This document shows, one piece after another, positions 20,106 through 29,046 of a DNA stretch of 64,000 nucleotides. Made by a program: the position numbers and the translations under genes. Each line of letters opens with the position of its first letter. Position 1 is the first letter of the stretch. The notes beneath the pieces are model-generated. The model ran no database searches and was not told the origin of the DNA. It worked only from the letters and a program-made list of their open reading frames with translations. Origin of the DNA: Lachnospiraceae bacterium (GTDB taxonomy: Bacteria; Bacillota; Clostridia; Lachnospirales; Lachnospiraceae); assembly GCA_029227035.1 (NCBI GenBank), contig JAQXZD010000091.1, forward strand, positions 1 to 64,000. The letters are read 5' to 3'.

Positions 20106-20169
20106 TTAAGTGACCGTTTCATTTGTTTTTGGTCACTTAATTTATACTATAATTTAACAAATCTGTCAA
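20106..20169 (-). promoter_or_regulatory. promoter (TTGACA-17-TATAAA) with TetR-type operator downstream of the -10
   Basis: Minus strand TTGACA (20169-20164), TATAAA (20146-20141), then 10-bp inverted repeat TTAAGTGACC-N15-GGTCACTTAA (20106-20140). Confidence 0.8.
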
Positions 20170-20191
20170 TAAAAGGTGTTCTCTTTAAAAT

Positions 20192-21106
20192 TTATATCTT
20201 CGTCAGCACAAAAGAAACCACCGTCAACGTCACCGGCATAAAAAGCGTTGTCAGCAGAATCCCCCGAGTCAGCACTTCCGTATCTTCATGGTTCTTCTTT
20301 GCCTGCATCAACGGCAGATTTGCCACCGGCATCGCCAGCATCAGCACAAACGCCTCCAGCATCAACCGGTCTACACCTAACAGACTCATGACACAGCCGA
20401 ATCCCAGCGGAACTAAAAGCATCTTAATCAGTGTAAACAAATACATCTTCCACTCGGAAAACATGGTTTTTGCGGAAGCTGCCGCAAAGGAACATCCCAG
20501 CAAAGTCATGGACAAAAACGTTGTTGCATTTCCAATATAGCTGACACAGTCTGCCACAATCCCCGGAAGGGAAATATCAAGCCAGAAAATCAAAATGGTA
20601 AGCAGACTGCAGACAATTCCCGGACTGAGCTTAAATCCCGAGTTCTCCGCCTTGGATTTCATCACGAAGACTCCGTGTGTATAGAAAAACACGCTGAACA
20701 TAATGTTAAAAATAACAATGTAAACCATCGCTTCCGGCGGAAGCACCGCCCTCGCAACCGGGATACCGATAAACCCCGTATTGGCATATACCAGCATCAC
20801 ATGATAAAACTTCCTGTCTCCCCTCCCGATCCGGCAGAGCTTCGGAATTAACATGCCTCCGATAATCAAAACAAGATACACAGCCGCTGCAATTCCCACA
20901 GCAATGGCAATATCCCTGTGGCTTGCCGCAATTTCCGTATCCAGACTGCAGGAAATGCACAGTAACGGATTACACACATCCACAACAATGGAAGAAAGCT
21001 TTGCGGACATCGCATCATCAATATAATTCTTTTTGTACAGCCCCATGCCAAGGCAGACCAGCACGACAATGACAATCATCTGCTGAAAAACAATTTGTAC
21101 ACTCAT
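20192..21106 (-). CDS. AEC (auxin efflux carrier) family transporter
   Basis: 304 aa, 8-10 TM, LGMGLYKKNYIDDAMSAKLSSIVVDVCNPLL N-terminus. Confidence 0.88.
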   Translation of the reverse strand: MSVQIVFQQMIVIVVLVCLGMGLYKKNYIDDAMSAKLSSIVVDVCNPLLCISCSLDTEIAASHRDIAIAVGIAAAVYLVLIIGGMLIPKLCRIGRGDRKFYHVMLVYANTGFIGIPVARAVLPPEAMVYIVIFNIMFSVFFYTHGVFVMKSKAENSGFKLSPGIVCSLLTILIFWLDISLPGIVADCVSYIGNATTFLSMTLLGCSFAAASAKTMFSEWKMYLFTLIKMLLVPLGFGCVMSLLGVDRLMLEAFVLMLAMPVANLPLMQAKKNHEDTEVLTRGILLTTLFMPVTLTVVSFVLTKI

Positions 21107-21140
21107 TTTATATTCCTTTTCTGTTTAGCCCCCACATCTT

Positions 21141-21731
21141 TCAGATTTCTATAATATACCGCTCATACGCATTAATGACCTGCGTATCACCGATTTTGTC
21201 TTCCCTCGGGAACTGCCTGCCATAGTTCATGTGTACGTGCCCGTGGACAAAATATCTGGGATGATAGGTTTCAATCAGCCTGTGGAATACCGCAAATCCT
21301 TTGTGGCAGAGATCCTCCCCGTCATGGAGTCCCGCTGCCGGCGCATGAGTCACCAGGATATCAATTCCCCGGCTGAATTTCAGCTTCAATCCCAGTTTTC
21401 TGACACGCCTTTTCATCTCTCTCTCCGTGTACTGGTTATCGCCCTTCTTATAACGGTATGAGCCTCCCAGTCCCAGTATCCGGATGCCGTTAAAATTGTA
21501 CACCCGGTCTTCAATACAGATGCATCCCTCCGGCGGCTGCTTTTCATACCGGTCATCATGATTTCCCCGGACATACAATACCGGTACCGGTATCATGGTT
21601 GCAAGAAAAGAAAGATACTCCGGCTTCAGATCTCCGCAGGATACAACCAGATCAATATCCTTATAATCCTCTTTATTAAAATAATCCCAAATCATTTTTG
21701 ATTCTTCATCTGCTACGAATAGTATCTTCAT
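21141..21731 (-). CDS. metallophosphoesterase
   Basis: Motifs VVSCGDLKPEYL, VRGNHDDRY, LVTHAPAAGLHDGEDLCHKG, FVHGHVHMNYG. Confidence 0.9.
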   Translation of the reverse strand: MKILFVADEESKMIWDYFNKEDYKDIDLVVSCGDLKPEYLSFLATMIPVPVLYVRGNHDDRYEKQPPEGCICIEDRVYNFNGIRILGLGGSYRYKKGDNQYTEREMKRRVRKLGLKLKFSRGIDILVTHAPAAGLHDGEDLCHKGFAVFHRLIETYHPRYFVHGHVHMNYGRQFPREDKIGDTQVINAYERYIIEI

Positions 21732-21732
21732 G

Positions 21733-23640
21733 TCACTTTGCTTCCTCTACACCCTTCAGTTGTACGACCGGTTTTGCCTCCTCGGCAAGCATACTCATTG
21801 GCGGTATCTGCCCGATTACATTGTCCACAAGCCAATCCATTTTCATGATGTCTTCCGGTTTCATGGCTTCGCTCTTTTCATTTCTAAGTGTTCCGTCCTG
21901 AGACCATATTTTACCGAAAAACGGAACAATATCTCCCTTCTTGATAGCACTCTTCAGGTGGTCGGACAGGCGCTTCACTCCCACCGGTACATTCTGGGAA
22001 CAGATAATGTCAACCACTCCCGCCGACATGCCCCACCAGTAATTGAGTGCCCTGCCGTCTTCATTATCCGCCGACTGATAAGAGCCTGCCAGAATACTCT
22101 GTATCATCTTCTCATAAAAAACTCCCCAGTTCCATACCGGCATCAACAGATTGACTGTCTTCCCGTTTTCAAACCGGTACAGTCCGAACTGCCGGCTTGC
22201 ATCATGCGGTGTAATCATATCCTGATCCGAAACAATATGAATATCATTCTCCCGCAGGAATTTATCCCTGTCATATTCCTTCCGCGTAGACCACTCAAGA
22301 TAAATCTTTGCCCGCGGATTCGTGCAAAGTGCCCCAAGCGCAAAGGCATTGATATTCGCTATCATTCCGTAAATCGGATAATCCGCAATATAGGCAATGC
22401 GGTCATTCTCCGCCAGCGCTCCGGCAATCATGCCCGACAAAAACTTTGCCTCATACATGCGGGCATAATAAGTACGGATATACTTATGCGGCGTGTTCAG
22501 ACTGCAATTTAAGATTTTCACATCCGGATGCTCCACCGCAACCTTAAGTGTCGGCATCATCATCTGCGGTGCAACCTCAAACACGATGTCCGCTCCCTGC
22601 CGGATTACATCATTCAAAACCTCCTCGGCACTTTCCTCCGTCACATCACTGACACAGATGGTCTCCATCTGCTCCGGGAAAGTCTCCGTCAGGTAATTTC
22701 GCCCCAGTTCATGGGCATATACCCAGTCGGATGTCTCCGGTGACTTCGGATAGAGAAATGCCACGGTAAATTTCTTGTTGGAAGAGTTCGGGAGAAGGTA
22801 ACTGAATATGTTCTTTTTCTCCCGCATATCCAGAGGATCCATGACCAGACCGACACTCTGCTCCTGTGCCAGCATGACGAATTCGTTCCAGCACTTAAGC
22901 ACACTCATGCTCAGTTCCGCATCCGACATCGCAAGAGCTTCCCGGTACCCATATACATTGATAAATGCCGTCAGCGCGTCACCGACCGTAATCGGAAGCT
23001 TGGAACCTCCACGGAATTCGAACGCCTTGGTAAAATGCAGCACCAGACTGTTAAAATCAATCCGGGTATCTTCATCCCACAGGGAAGTTGCCCCCATAAG
23101 ATTAAGCAGCTTCTCTGCCATTCCCAGCTTGGAAAACTCAATCTGGTTCACCCCGGAGATTTCGTTAAACTTCATGTATTCATAATACAGCTTAATCTCA
23201 ATATCATCCGAATACTTCGGTATCTTGCGTGTCACGAAGGCCTGCACGGAGTCCGCTTTAAAATACTTAAGGACGCTGACTCTCTTGTTTCCCTCCACCA
23301 CATAATAGCGGTTCATATACTCATATGCCTTAATCGGATCACGGATTCCCTCATTGACCTGCGCTTCCGAGAGATTGGTCCACTTGATTGCAAACTCGGT
23401 TCCCTCACCCAGAATCGGCATAAAATTCGCCGCAAAGGAATAGGTTCTTCCCATGGTAGATGTCCCTACCACGTACTCCAACGGAATCTTGACCAGCCCC
23501 ATATTCTGTTCTGTCCGGACTTCCTCCCGTGAAAGGATGTCATCAAGAACCGGGAGGTACGGAAAACGTCCACGCGCCACGCATGCTTTATATTCTTTTT
23601 TGCCCAGCTTTAATGCTTCCTGATATTCTGCTTCTCCCAT
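21733..23640 (-). CDS. ParB-like domain fused to a BMP/PnrA-type ligand-binding domain, no signal peptide
   Basis: N-terminal ParB-like block RDPIKAYEYMNRYYVVEGNKRVSVLKYFKADSVQAFVTR; C-terminal BMP fold KKFTVAFLYPKSPETSDWVYAHELG...GADIVFEVAPQ...AKFLSGMIAGAL...IAYIADYPIYG. Confidence 0.78.
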   Translation of the reverse strand: MGEAEYQEALKLGKKEYKACVARGRFPYLPVLDDILSREEVRTEQNMGLVKIPLEYVVGTSTMGRTYSFAANFMPILGEGTEFAIKWTNLSEAQVNEGIRDPIKAYEYMNRYYVVEGNKRVSVLKYFKADSVQAFVTRKIPKYSDDIEIKLYYEYMKFNEISGVNQIEFSKLGMAEKLLNLMGATSLWDEDTRIDFNSLVLHFTKAFEFRGGSKLPITVGDALTAFINVYGYREALAMSDAELSMSVLKCWNEFVMLAQEQSVGLVMDPLDMREKKNIFSYLLPNSSNKKFTVAFLYPKSPETSDWVYAHELGRNYLTETFPEQMETICVSDVTEESAEEVLNDVIRQGADIVFEVAPQMMMPTLKVAVEHPDVKILNCSLNTPHKYIRTYYARMYEAKFLSGMIAGALAENDRIAYIADYPIYGMIANINAFALGALCTNPRAKIYLEWSTRKEYDRDKFLRENDIHIVSDQDMITPHDASRQFGLYRFENGKTVNLLMPVWNWGVFYEKMIQSILAGSYQSADNEDGRALNYWWGMSAGVVDIICSQNVPVGVKRLSDHLKSAIKKGDIVPFFGKIWSQDGTLRNEKSEAMKPEDIMKMDWLVDNVIGQIPPMSMLAEEAKPVVQLKGVEEAK

Positions 23641-23811
23641 ATTTTCTCCTTTTTTACAAAAAAATCAAATTTATGTCACTTTCTTTATTCCAATTTTAGC
23701 ACATTTGTGGTATGATACCAATATCAGGTGAAAAATTTTAAGATTTTCTTTGCTTATTTTGCAATCTTTGTTATAATGGAGAAGGGAAATAGGTACTACG
23801 GAGGATAATCT

Positions 23812-24393
23812 ATGAAAAATGTCACCAGAGAACAAGCCGATATCATCGGTGAAGTTGCTAACATATGTACGGGTTCAGCAGCCACGGCTCTCAGCGTGAT
23901 CATCAATCGTAAGACAAACATCACCACCCCTGTGGTAGAGGTACTCTCCAAGGAGGATGCTTTAGAGAGTGATGATCATATTCTGGTTAAAGTGCCTTAT
24001 ACAAAGGGACTTGACGGAACCAATCTCATTGTCTTGAAATGCAATGACGCTTTAGTGATTGCCAATCTGATGATGGGCGGGAACGGGACAGACATATCCG
24101 GTATGCAGCTTGACGAGATTGCCTTATCGGCAGTTTCCGAAGCAATGAACCAGATGTGTGGTGCTATCGCCACTTCCATGGCGTCCATTTTAGGGACACC
24201 TACAGATATTGGTTTTCCGCTGATTAATTCAAAGGGACATAAGACTTTTGAGATACCGGATGAGTTGTGTAACGGAACCGATATTGTCAAGGTTACCTTT
24301 CAACTGACGGTTGAAGGTTTGATTGACAGCGAATTACTTCAGCTGTATCCGCTCAGCATTGTGAAGCAGATTATAAAACAGGAGGATATATAA
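23812..24393 (+). CDS. CheC/FliY-N-type CheY phosphatase
   Basis: Two complete [D/S]x3Ex2Nx22P motifs (DIIGEVAN...P; SAVSEAMN...P); no FliN-like C-terminus. Confidence 0.86.
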   Translation: MKNVTREQADIIGEVANICTGSAATALSVIINRKTNITTPVVEVLSKEDALESDDHILVKVPYTKGLDGTNLIVLKCNDALVIANLMMGGNGTDISGMQLDEIALSAVSEAMNQMCGAIATSMASILGTPTDIGFPLINSKGHKTFEIPDELCNGTDIVKVTFQLTVEGLIDSELLQLYPLSIVKQIIKQEDI

Positions 24394-24753
24394 ATGGCAA
24401 AAATACTAATTGTTGATGACGCAGCATTTATGCGAATGATGCTCAAGGACATTCTTACCAAGGGGGGGTTTGAAATCGCCGGTGAAGCTTGTGACGGTGC
24501 GGAAGCAGTTGCGAAGTATAACGAATTAAAACCGGATCTTGTTACTCTTGATATTACTATGCCGAACAAAGACGGTATTCAGGCTCTCAAGGAAATCAAA
24601 GCCGCTGATCCAAACGCTGTATGTGTTATGTGCTCTGCAATGGGACAGCAGTCAATGGTAATCGAAGCCATTCAGAACGGTGCAAAGGATTTTATTGTAA
24701 AGCCTTTCCAGGCAGACCGTGTACTGGAGTCTCTCCATAAGGTTATTGGCTAG
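24394..24753 (+). CDS. cheY: CheY-like single-domain response regulator
   Basis: KILIVDDAAFMRMMLKDIL, LVTLDITMPNKDG, CSAMGQQ, DFIVKPF; starts right after the CheC-like stop codon. Confidence 0.93.
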   Translation: MAKILIVDDAAFMRMMLKDILTKGGFEIAGEACDGAEAVAKYNELKPDLVTLDITMPNKDGIQALKEIKAADPNAVCVMCSAMGQQSMVIEAIQNGAKDFIVKPFQADRVLESLHKVIG

Positions 24754-24767
24754 GATTTATAGACATG

Positions 24768-24797
24768 AAAAAGGAGGATGCTTTATCCTCCTTTTAT
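24768..24797. terminator. Rho-independent terminator
   Basis: AAAAAGGAGGAT-gcttt-ATCCTCCTTTTatttttg. Confidence 0.85.
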
Positions 24798-24813
24798 TTT
24801 TGCATTTTTTTAT

Positions 24814-25464
24814 TTACAGTTGTCTTAACATCTCCAGCGCACGCTCCTGTATAATAAATTTCCCGTGCTCTTCCACAAATGCTTTCCGCTCCGCTCCCAC
24901 ATAAATATCCACTGCATACTCATCCGTCAGATTGGACATCTGCTTTACCTGTGTCTCTGATAAATCCGACAAATCCAGCATAAGCATGTATTCTTCTTTG
25001 TATTTGTACAAAGCACTTGGCGGAAATTCGCTCAGCATAATCTGTTTTGCAAACCTTGTCACGGTATCCAGATCCGGGAAAACAAGCGTAATCAGCACAT
25101 TTACCAGTTCCTGCGTATCTTCCTTTCCGTTTTTTGCTTCGGCACCTCCGACCTGCTGCGGCAGGGAATTCATCAGTCCACTTACAATATCCTTCAGATG
25201 CTCCATCATCTCATCCGATCCCGGATGTTCGGAAAAAGTGAGGGATAATGTATGATCCGACATAAAATCTGCACGCACAGTCTTAATTCCCAGCTCAAAC
25301 TTTGTCTCAAACTGCTGCTCTGCCAGATCAAAAATCTGATTCATAAACTCCTGTGTGCGCTCTCCATTGCTCATAATTTCTTCCAGCGTATACCCTAAAT
25401 CCGTAATTTCTTCTTCCGATATCACGCATCGGATTGTGTGTTTTCCAATTCGGGAAAATTTCAT
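24814..25464 (-). CDS. mecA: MecA-family adaptor protein
   Basis: MKFSRIGKHTIRCVISEEEITDLGYTLEEIM N-terminus, FPDLDTVTRFAKQ, SALYKYKEEYMLMLD. Confidence 0.87.
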   Translation of the reverse strand: MKFSRIGKHTIRCVISEEEITDLGYTLEEIMSNGERTQEFMNQIFDLAEQQFETKFELGIKTVRADFMSDHTLSLTFSEHPGSDEMMEHLKDIVSGLMNSLPQQVGGAEAKNGKEDTQELVNVLITLVFPDLDTVTRFAKQIMLSEFPPSALYKYKEEYMLMLDLSDLSETQVKQMSNLTDEYAVDIYVGAERKAFVEEHGKFIIQERALEMLRQL

Positions 25465-25468
25465 ACTC

Positions 25469-26071
25469 TCACCCTCTTTCTATCTTCATTTGTCTGATTT
25501 TCTGGCGGATTCTCTGCAGGGCATTGTCAATCGCCTTTGGACTCTTTTCCATCAGGCCGGCAATCTGAATATAATTATTTCCATCCAGATAAAGCTGCAA
25601 TACCTGCTTCTCCATTTTGCTTAATTTTCCAACAAGTCTCTGCCTGAATTCCTTCCAGAGCTCTCCTTCTATCACCATCTGCTCGGGACTTCTCGTCTCT
25701 CCCAGCAGTCCATCCGAAACCGAAGCCCCTGTCTCTGTCTCCTTTGCCGAAAGTGAGACATAAGAATTTAACGGCATATGTTTCTTCCGGTTTGACGCTT
25801 TCACCGCCGAGTATAACTGTCTGTTAATACACATTTCGGCAAAATGATAAAAACCGGAATTCTTATCGCTCCGATAATCCCGGACTGCCTTAAACAGTCC
25901 AATCATTCCCTCCTGTATCAGATCCTCATTCTCTCCGCCAATCAGATACATTGCCTTTGCGCAACGGCTGACAAGCGGCTTGTATTTTTCCAATATATAA
26001 TCTGTGATATCATCCTCACCCTGACGCAGCTTCTCAATGAGCTCCTCGTCAGAAAATGTATCATATTGCAT
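25469..26071 (-). CDS. sigH: RNA polymerase sigma-H factor
   Basis: YKPLVSRCAKAMYLIGGENEDLIQEGMIGLFKAVRDYR; EKQVLQLYLDGNNYIQIAGLMEKSPKAIDNALQRIRQKI; downstream of rlmB. Confidence 0.92.
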   Translation of the reverse strand: MQYDTFSDEELIEKLRQGEDDITDYILEKYKPLVSRCAKAMYLIGGENEDLIQEGMIGLFKAVRDYRSDKNSGFYHFAEMCINRQLYSAVKASNRKKHMPLNSYVSLSAKETETGASVSDGLLGETRSPEQMVIEGELWKEFRQRLVGKLSKMEKQVLQLYLDGNNYIQIAGLMEKSPKAIDNALQRIRQKIRQMKIERG

Positions 26072-26074
26072 GCA

Positions 26075-26827
26075 CTACCCCTTTTTCATTCGCTGCCGCA
26101 CAATCTCATAAGCCATCACACCCGTTGCCACAGATGCATTCAGCGAATCAATGCTTCCTTTCATGGGAATGGAAGCAACCATATCGCAGTTCTTTTTCAC
26201 CAGCGGACTGACACCGTCTCCCTCACTTCCGATGACAAGTCCTATCGGTCCGGTCAGATCCATATCATACATCACCGTTCCGTCCATGTCCGCACAGACA
26301 AACCAGAGTCCTTTTTCCTTCAGTTCCTTCATGGTATTGGAAATATTGGTCACCTTCGCCACCTTCGTATAATTGATGGCTCCCGCCGATGTCTTTGCAA
26401 CCGTCGGGGTAAGCCCCACCGCGCGGCGCTTCGGAATAATCACTCCATGCGCCCCCGCCTGGTTTGCAGTACGAATAATCGCTCCAAGATTATGTGGATC
26501 CTCAATTCCGTCCAGAATAATAATAAACGGCGGCTCTCCTTTTTCCTCCGCTTCCTTTAAAATATCCTCAACCTCCGCATAAGCGTATGCCGCACTGACC
26601 GCAATCACACCCTGATGCTTCCCGGTTTCCGAAAGCTGATCCAGCCTTTCCCTGCTCACATAATTGATAATGGTATCATGCTTTCTGGCCTCTCTGGTAA
26701 TGGTCTTGACCGGTCCATCCTGACATCCGTCCAGCACATACAGCTTATCAATCGTCTTTCCGGAACGAAACGCCTCCAAGACAGCATTCCGCCCTTCTAT
26801 TCTGTTATCTGTCATCTCGTATTCCAT
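26075..26827 (-). CDS. rlmB: 23S rRNA (guanosine(2251)-2'-O)-methyltransferase RlmB
   Basis: SpoU motifs: LDGIEDPHNLGAIIRTANQAGAHGVIIP, LVIGSEGDGVSPLV, IPMKGSIDSLNASVATGVMAYE. Confidence 0.95.
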   Translation of the reverse strand: MEYEMTDNRIEGRNAVLEAFRSGKTIDKLYVLDGCQDGPVKTITREARKHDTIINYVSRERLDQLSETGKHQGVIAVSAAYAYAEVEDILKEAEEKGEPPFIIILDGIEDPHNLGAIIRTANQAGAHGVIIPKRRAVGLTPTVAKTSAGAINYTKVAKVTNISNTMKELKEKGLWFVCADMDGTVMYDMDLTGPIGLVIGSEGDGVSPLVKKNCDMVASIPMKGSIDSLNASVATGVMAYEIVRQRMKKG

Positions 26828-26842
26828 GTTTTCTTCCTTTTT

Positions 26843-27277
26843 CTATAACCTTAAATCCAGACCGTCCACGGCACATTTTATCAATTCCACGAGACGCTCA
26901 AACCGGTCCGTCAGATACAGGTAGCCCATCAGTGCCTCAAGCCCTGTCGCCTTACGGTAATCGGCAACCGTGGCATTTTTCGGCATGGTTGCTGACTTTG
27001 CATTGCGTCCTCTCCTGCAGATGTCCGCTTCCTCATCCGTCAGCTTATCCGTAAGATACTCCATGATGAGTGCCTGTGTATGTGCCTTTACAATATGGCT
27101 GGTTCGCATGTGAAGTTTACTTGCGTGTGTATTTCCCTTTCCAACAACCACCGTGCGGATAACCAGATCAAAAATCCCATCTCCGATATACGCAAGCGTC
27201 AGCGGCGAATAGGTTCTGATATCCGTATCCGGCACATCAAACTTTTCTCTGATATATGAGTCAATTCCTTTTTCCAT
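26843..27277 (-). CDS. mrnC: Mini-ribonuclease 3
   Basis: SPLTLAYIGDGIFDLVIRTVVV, RGRNAKSATMPKNATVADYRKATGLEALMGYLYL; start MEKGID overlaps the cysS stop (TGATG). Confidence 0.93.
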   Translation of the reverse strand: MEKGIDSYIREKFDVPDTDIRTYSPLTLAYIGDGIFDLVIRTVVVGKGNTHASKLHMRTSHIVKAHTQALIMEYLTDKLTDEEADICRRGRNAKSATMPKNATVADYRKATGLEALMGYLYLTDRFERLVELIKCAVDGLDLRL

Positions 27278-28704
27278 CAAACAAGCTCCCAAACAACACC
27301 TTCTCTGGTATCCTTAATTGCCACGCCCTTTGCCAGCAGTTCCTCTCTGATGGCATCCGCTTTTGCAAAATCCTTTGCCTTCTTTGCTTCCTTACGCTCT
27401 GCAATCTTGTCATTGATATACTGTTCCAGCTCTGCATCCACAGTGGTGCCGGCATCCAGAAGCGCCTGTCCCGCCGTGGTAAGATTCAAAGAGAGAACTT
27501 TGTCAAAATCACGCAAAAGCTCCAGCTTCGTCTTATCATTTATATCGGCTTTTACGACGTCATAGACCACCGTAATCGCCATGGAAGTATTCATATCATC
27601 ACAGATGGCATCCGTAAACCTTGCTTTGTAATCCGAAAATGCCTTCTCATCCACTTTCCCTTCATCCCGCAGGGTTGCAATCTTCTTCACCAGCTTCTCA
27701 TACGCGGTCTCCACATTGTCCAGATTCTCATAGGAAAATACCAGCGGCTTCCGGTAATGGGACTGCAGGCAGAACATTCGGTAAGCAATCGGATCGTAAC
27801 CTTTCTCTTCCAGAAGGGATACCGTGAGGAAATCACCCTTTGACTTACTCATTTTTCCAGACTGGTCGTTCAGATGGTTCACATGCAGCCAGTAGTTGCA
27901 CCATTTATGTCCCAGATAAGACTCCGACTGGGCAATCTCATTGGTGTGATGCGGGAAAATATTGTCCACGCCGCCACAGTGAATATCCATATATTCGCCC
28001 AGATGCTTAATTCCGATGCAGGAACACTCAATGTGCCAGCCCGGATATCCAACACCCCACGGACTATCCCATTTGAGTGCCTGATCCTCAAACTTGGATT
28101 TTGTAAACCAGAGGACGAAATCATTCACATTGCGCTTGTTCTCATCTGCCTCCACATCCTCACGGACAGCCACCTGAAGCTGCTCCTTTTCCACTGCGGA
28201 AGAAAATACATAATAATCCTCCAGCTTGCTTGTGTCAAAATAGACATTGCCGCCTGCCTGATATGCATAACCTTTTTCCAGAAGCACTTCAATCATATGG
28301 ATAAAGTCACTGATGCAGTTGGTTGCAGGCTCCACCACGTCCGGTCTCTTGATATTCAGCTTTCTGCAATCCTCAAAAAAGGCGTCCGTATAGAATTTCG
28401 CCACTTCCATGACGCTCTTATGTTCCCGCTTTGCGCCCTTTAACATCTTATCTTCACCGGTGTCCGCATCCGACGAGAGATGCCCCACATCCGTAATGTT
28501 CATAACGCGCTTAACATCATAGCCCACATAGCGGAGTCCTTTTTCCAGGACATCCTCCATAATGTAACTTCTGAGATTACCGATATGTGCAAAATGATAT
28601 ACGGTCGGTCCGCAGGTGTACATCCGGATTTTACCGTCCTCATGCGGAATTACCGTCTCAACCTCTCTTGTCAATGTATTATAAAAACGAAATCGATTCT
28701 CCAT
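27277..28704 (-). CDS. cysS: cysteinyl-tRNA synthetase
   Basis: CGPTVYHFAHIGNLRSYIMEDVL, GWHIECSCIG, KMSKSKGDFLTV. Confidence 0.97.
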   Translation of the reverse strand: MENRFRFYNTLTREVETVIPHEDGKIRMYTCGPTVYHFAHIGNLRSYIMEDVLEKGLRYVGYDVKRVMNITDVGHLSSDADTGEDKMLKGAKREHKSVMEVAKFYTDAFFEDCRKLNIKRPDVVEPATNCISDFIHMIEVLLEKGYAYQAGGNVYFDTSKLEDYYVFSSAVEKEQLQVAVREDVEADENKRNVNDFVLWFTKSKFEDQALKWDSPWGVGYPGWHIECSCIGIKHLGEYMDIHCGGVDNIFPHHTNEIAQSESYLGHKWCNYWLHVNHLNDQSGKMSKSKGDFLTVSLLEEKGYDPIAYRMFCLQSHYRKPLVFSYENLDNVETAYEKLVKKIATLRDEGKVDEKAFSDYKARFTDAICDDMNTSMAITVVYDVVKADINDKTKLELLRDFDKVLSLNLTTAGQALLDAGTTVDAELEQYINDKIAERKEAKKAKDFAKADAIREELLAKGVAIKDTREGVVWELV

Positions 28705-28740
28705 CCTGTTGTCCTTTTCTGTGTTTTACATTATAGATAA

Positions 28741-29010
28741 TTGTTCAGAACCCTCCCCTGCAATTCGCATTTTCGCCCTCTCTACGAGTGCTTTCCCGTC
28801 CCTTCGGGACTAAATGGAACATCAGCCCATGATAAATTTCCCTTCGGGAAATGGGCTGACGCTGCATAACCGGTTCCTACAGAACCGATTACATAGCTCA
28901 TAATTGGGGCGGTGACTCTATTCGAGCCACCTTACGAATAAGATAACCAGCTTCTTACATGCAAGCATGACGAATCTGCCTATCTTATTCTACGGCTTCT
29001 GAATAGTCAC
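28741..29010 (-). repeat. long copy of structured intergenic repeat in the cysE-cysS gap
   Basis: Ends GTGACTATTCAGAA...TTCTGAACAA; several hairpins, including one (GCTATGTAATCGGTTC-TGTAG-GAACCGGTTATGCAGC) shared with 31542-31604. Confidence 0.65.
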
Positions 29011-29046
29011 CTTTATTGTACAATATTCCATTCAAAAATCCTATAT

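Noticed and set aside
28705-29046. T-box riboswitch upstream of cysS
   Set aside because: Region has many hairpins and an AAGGTGG...CACCGCC stretch, but it folds as a simple hairpin and lacks the AGGGTGGNACCGCG core; part of the region recurs elsewhere as a repeat.
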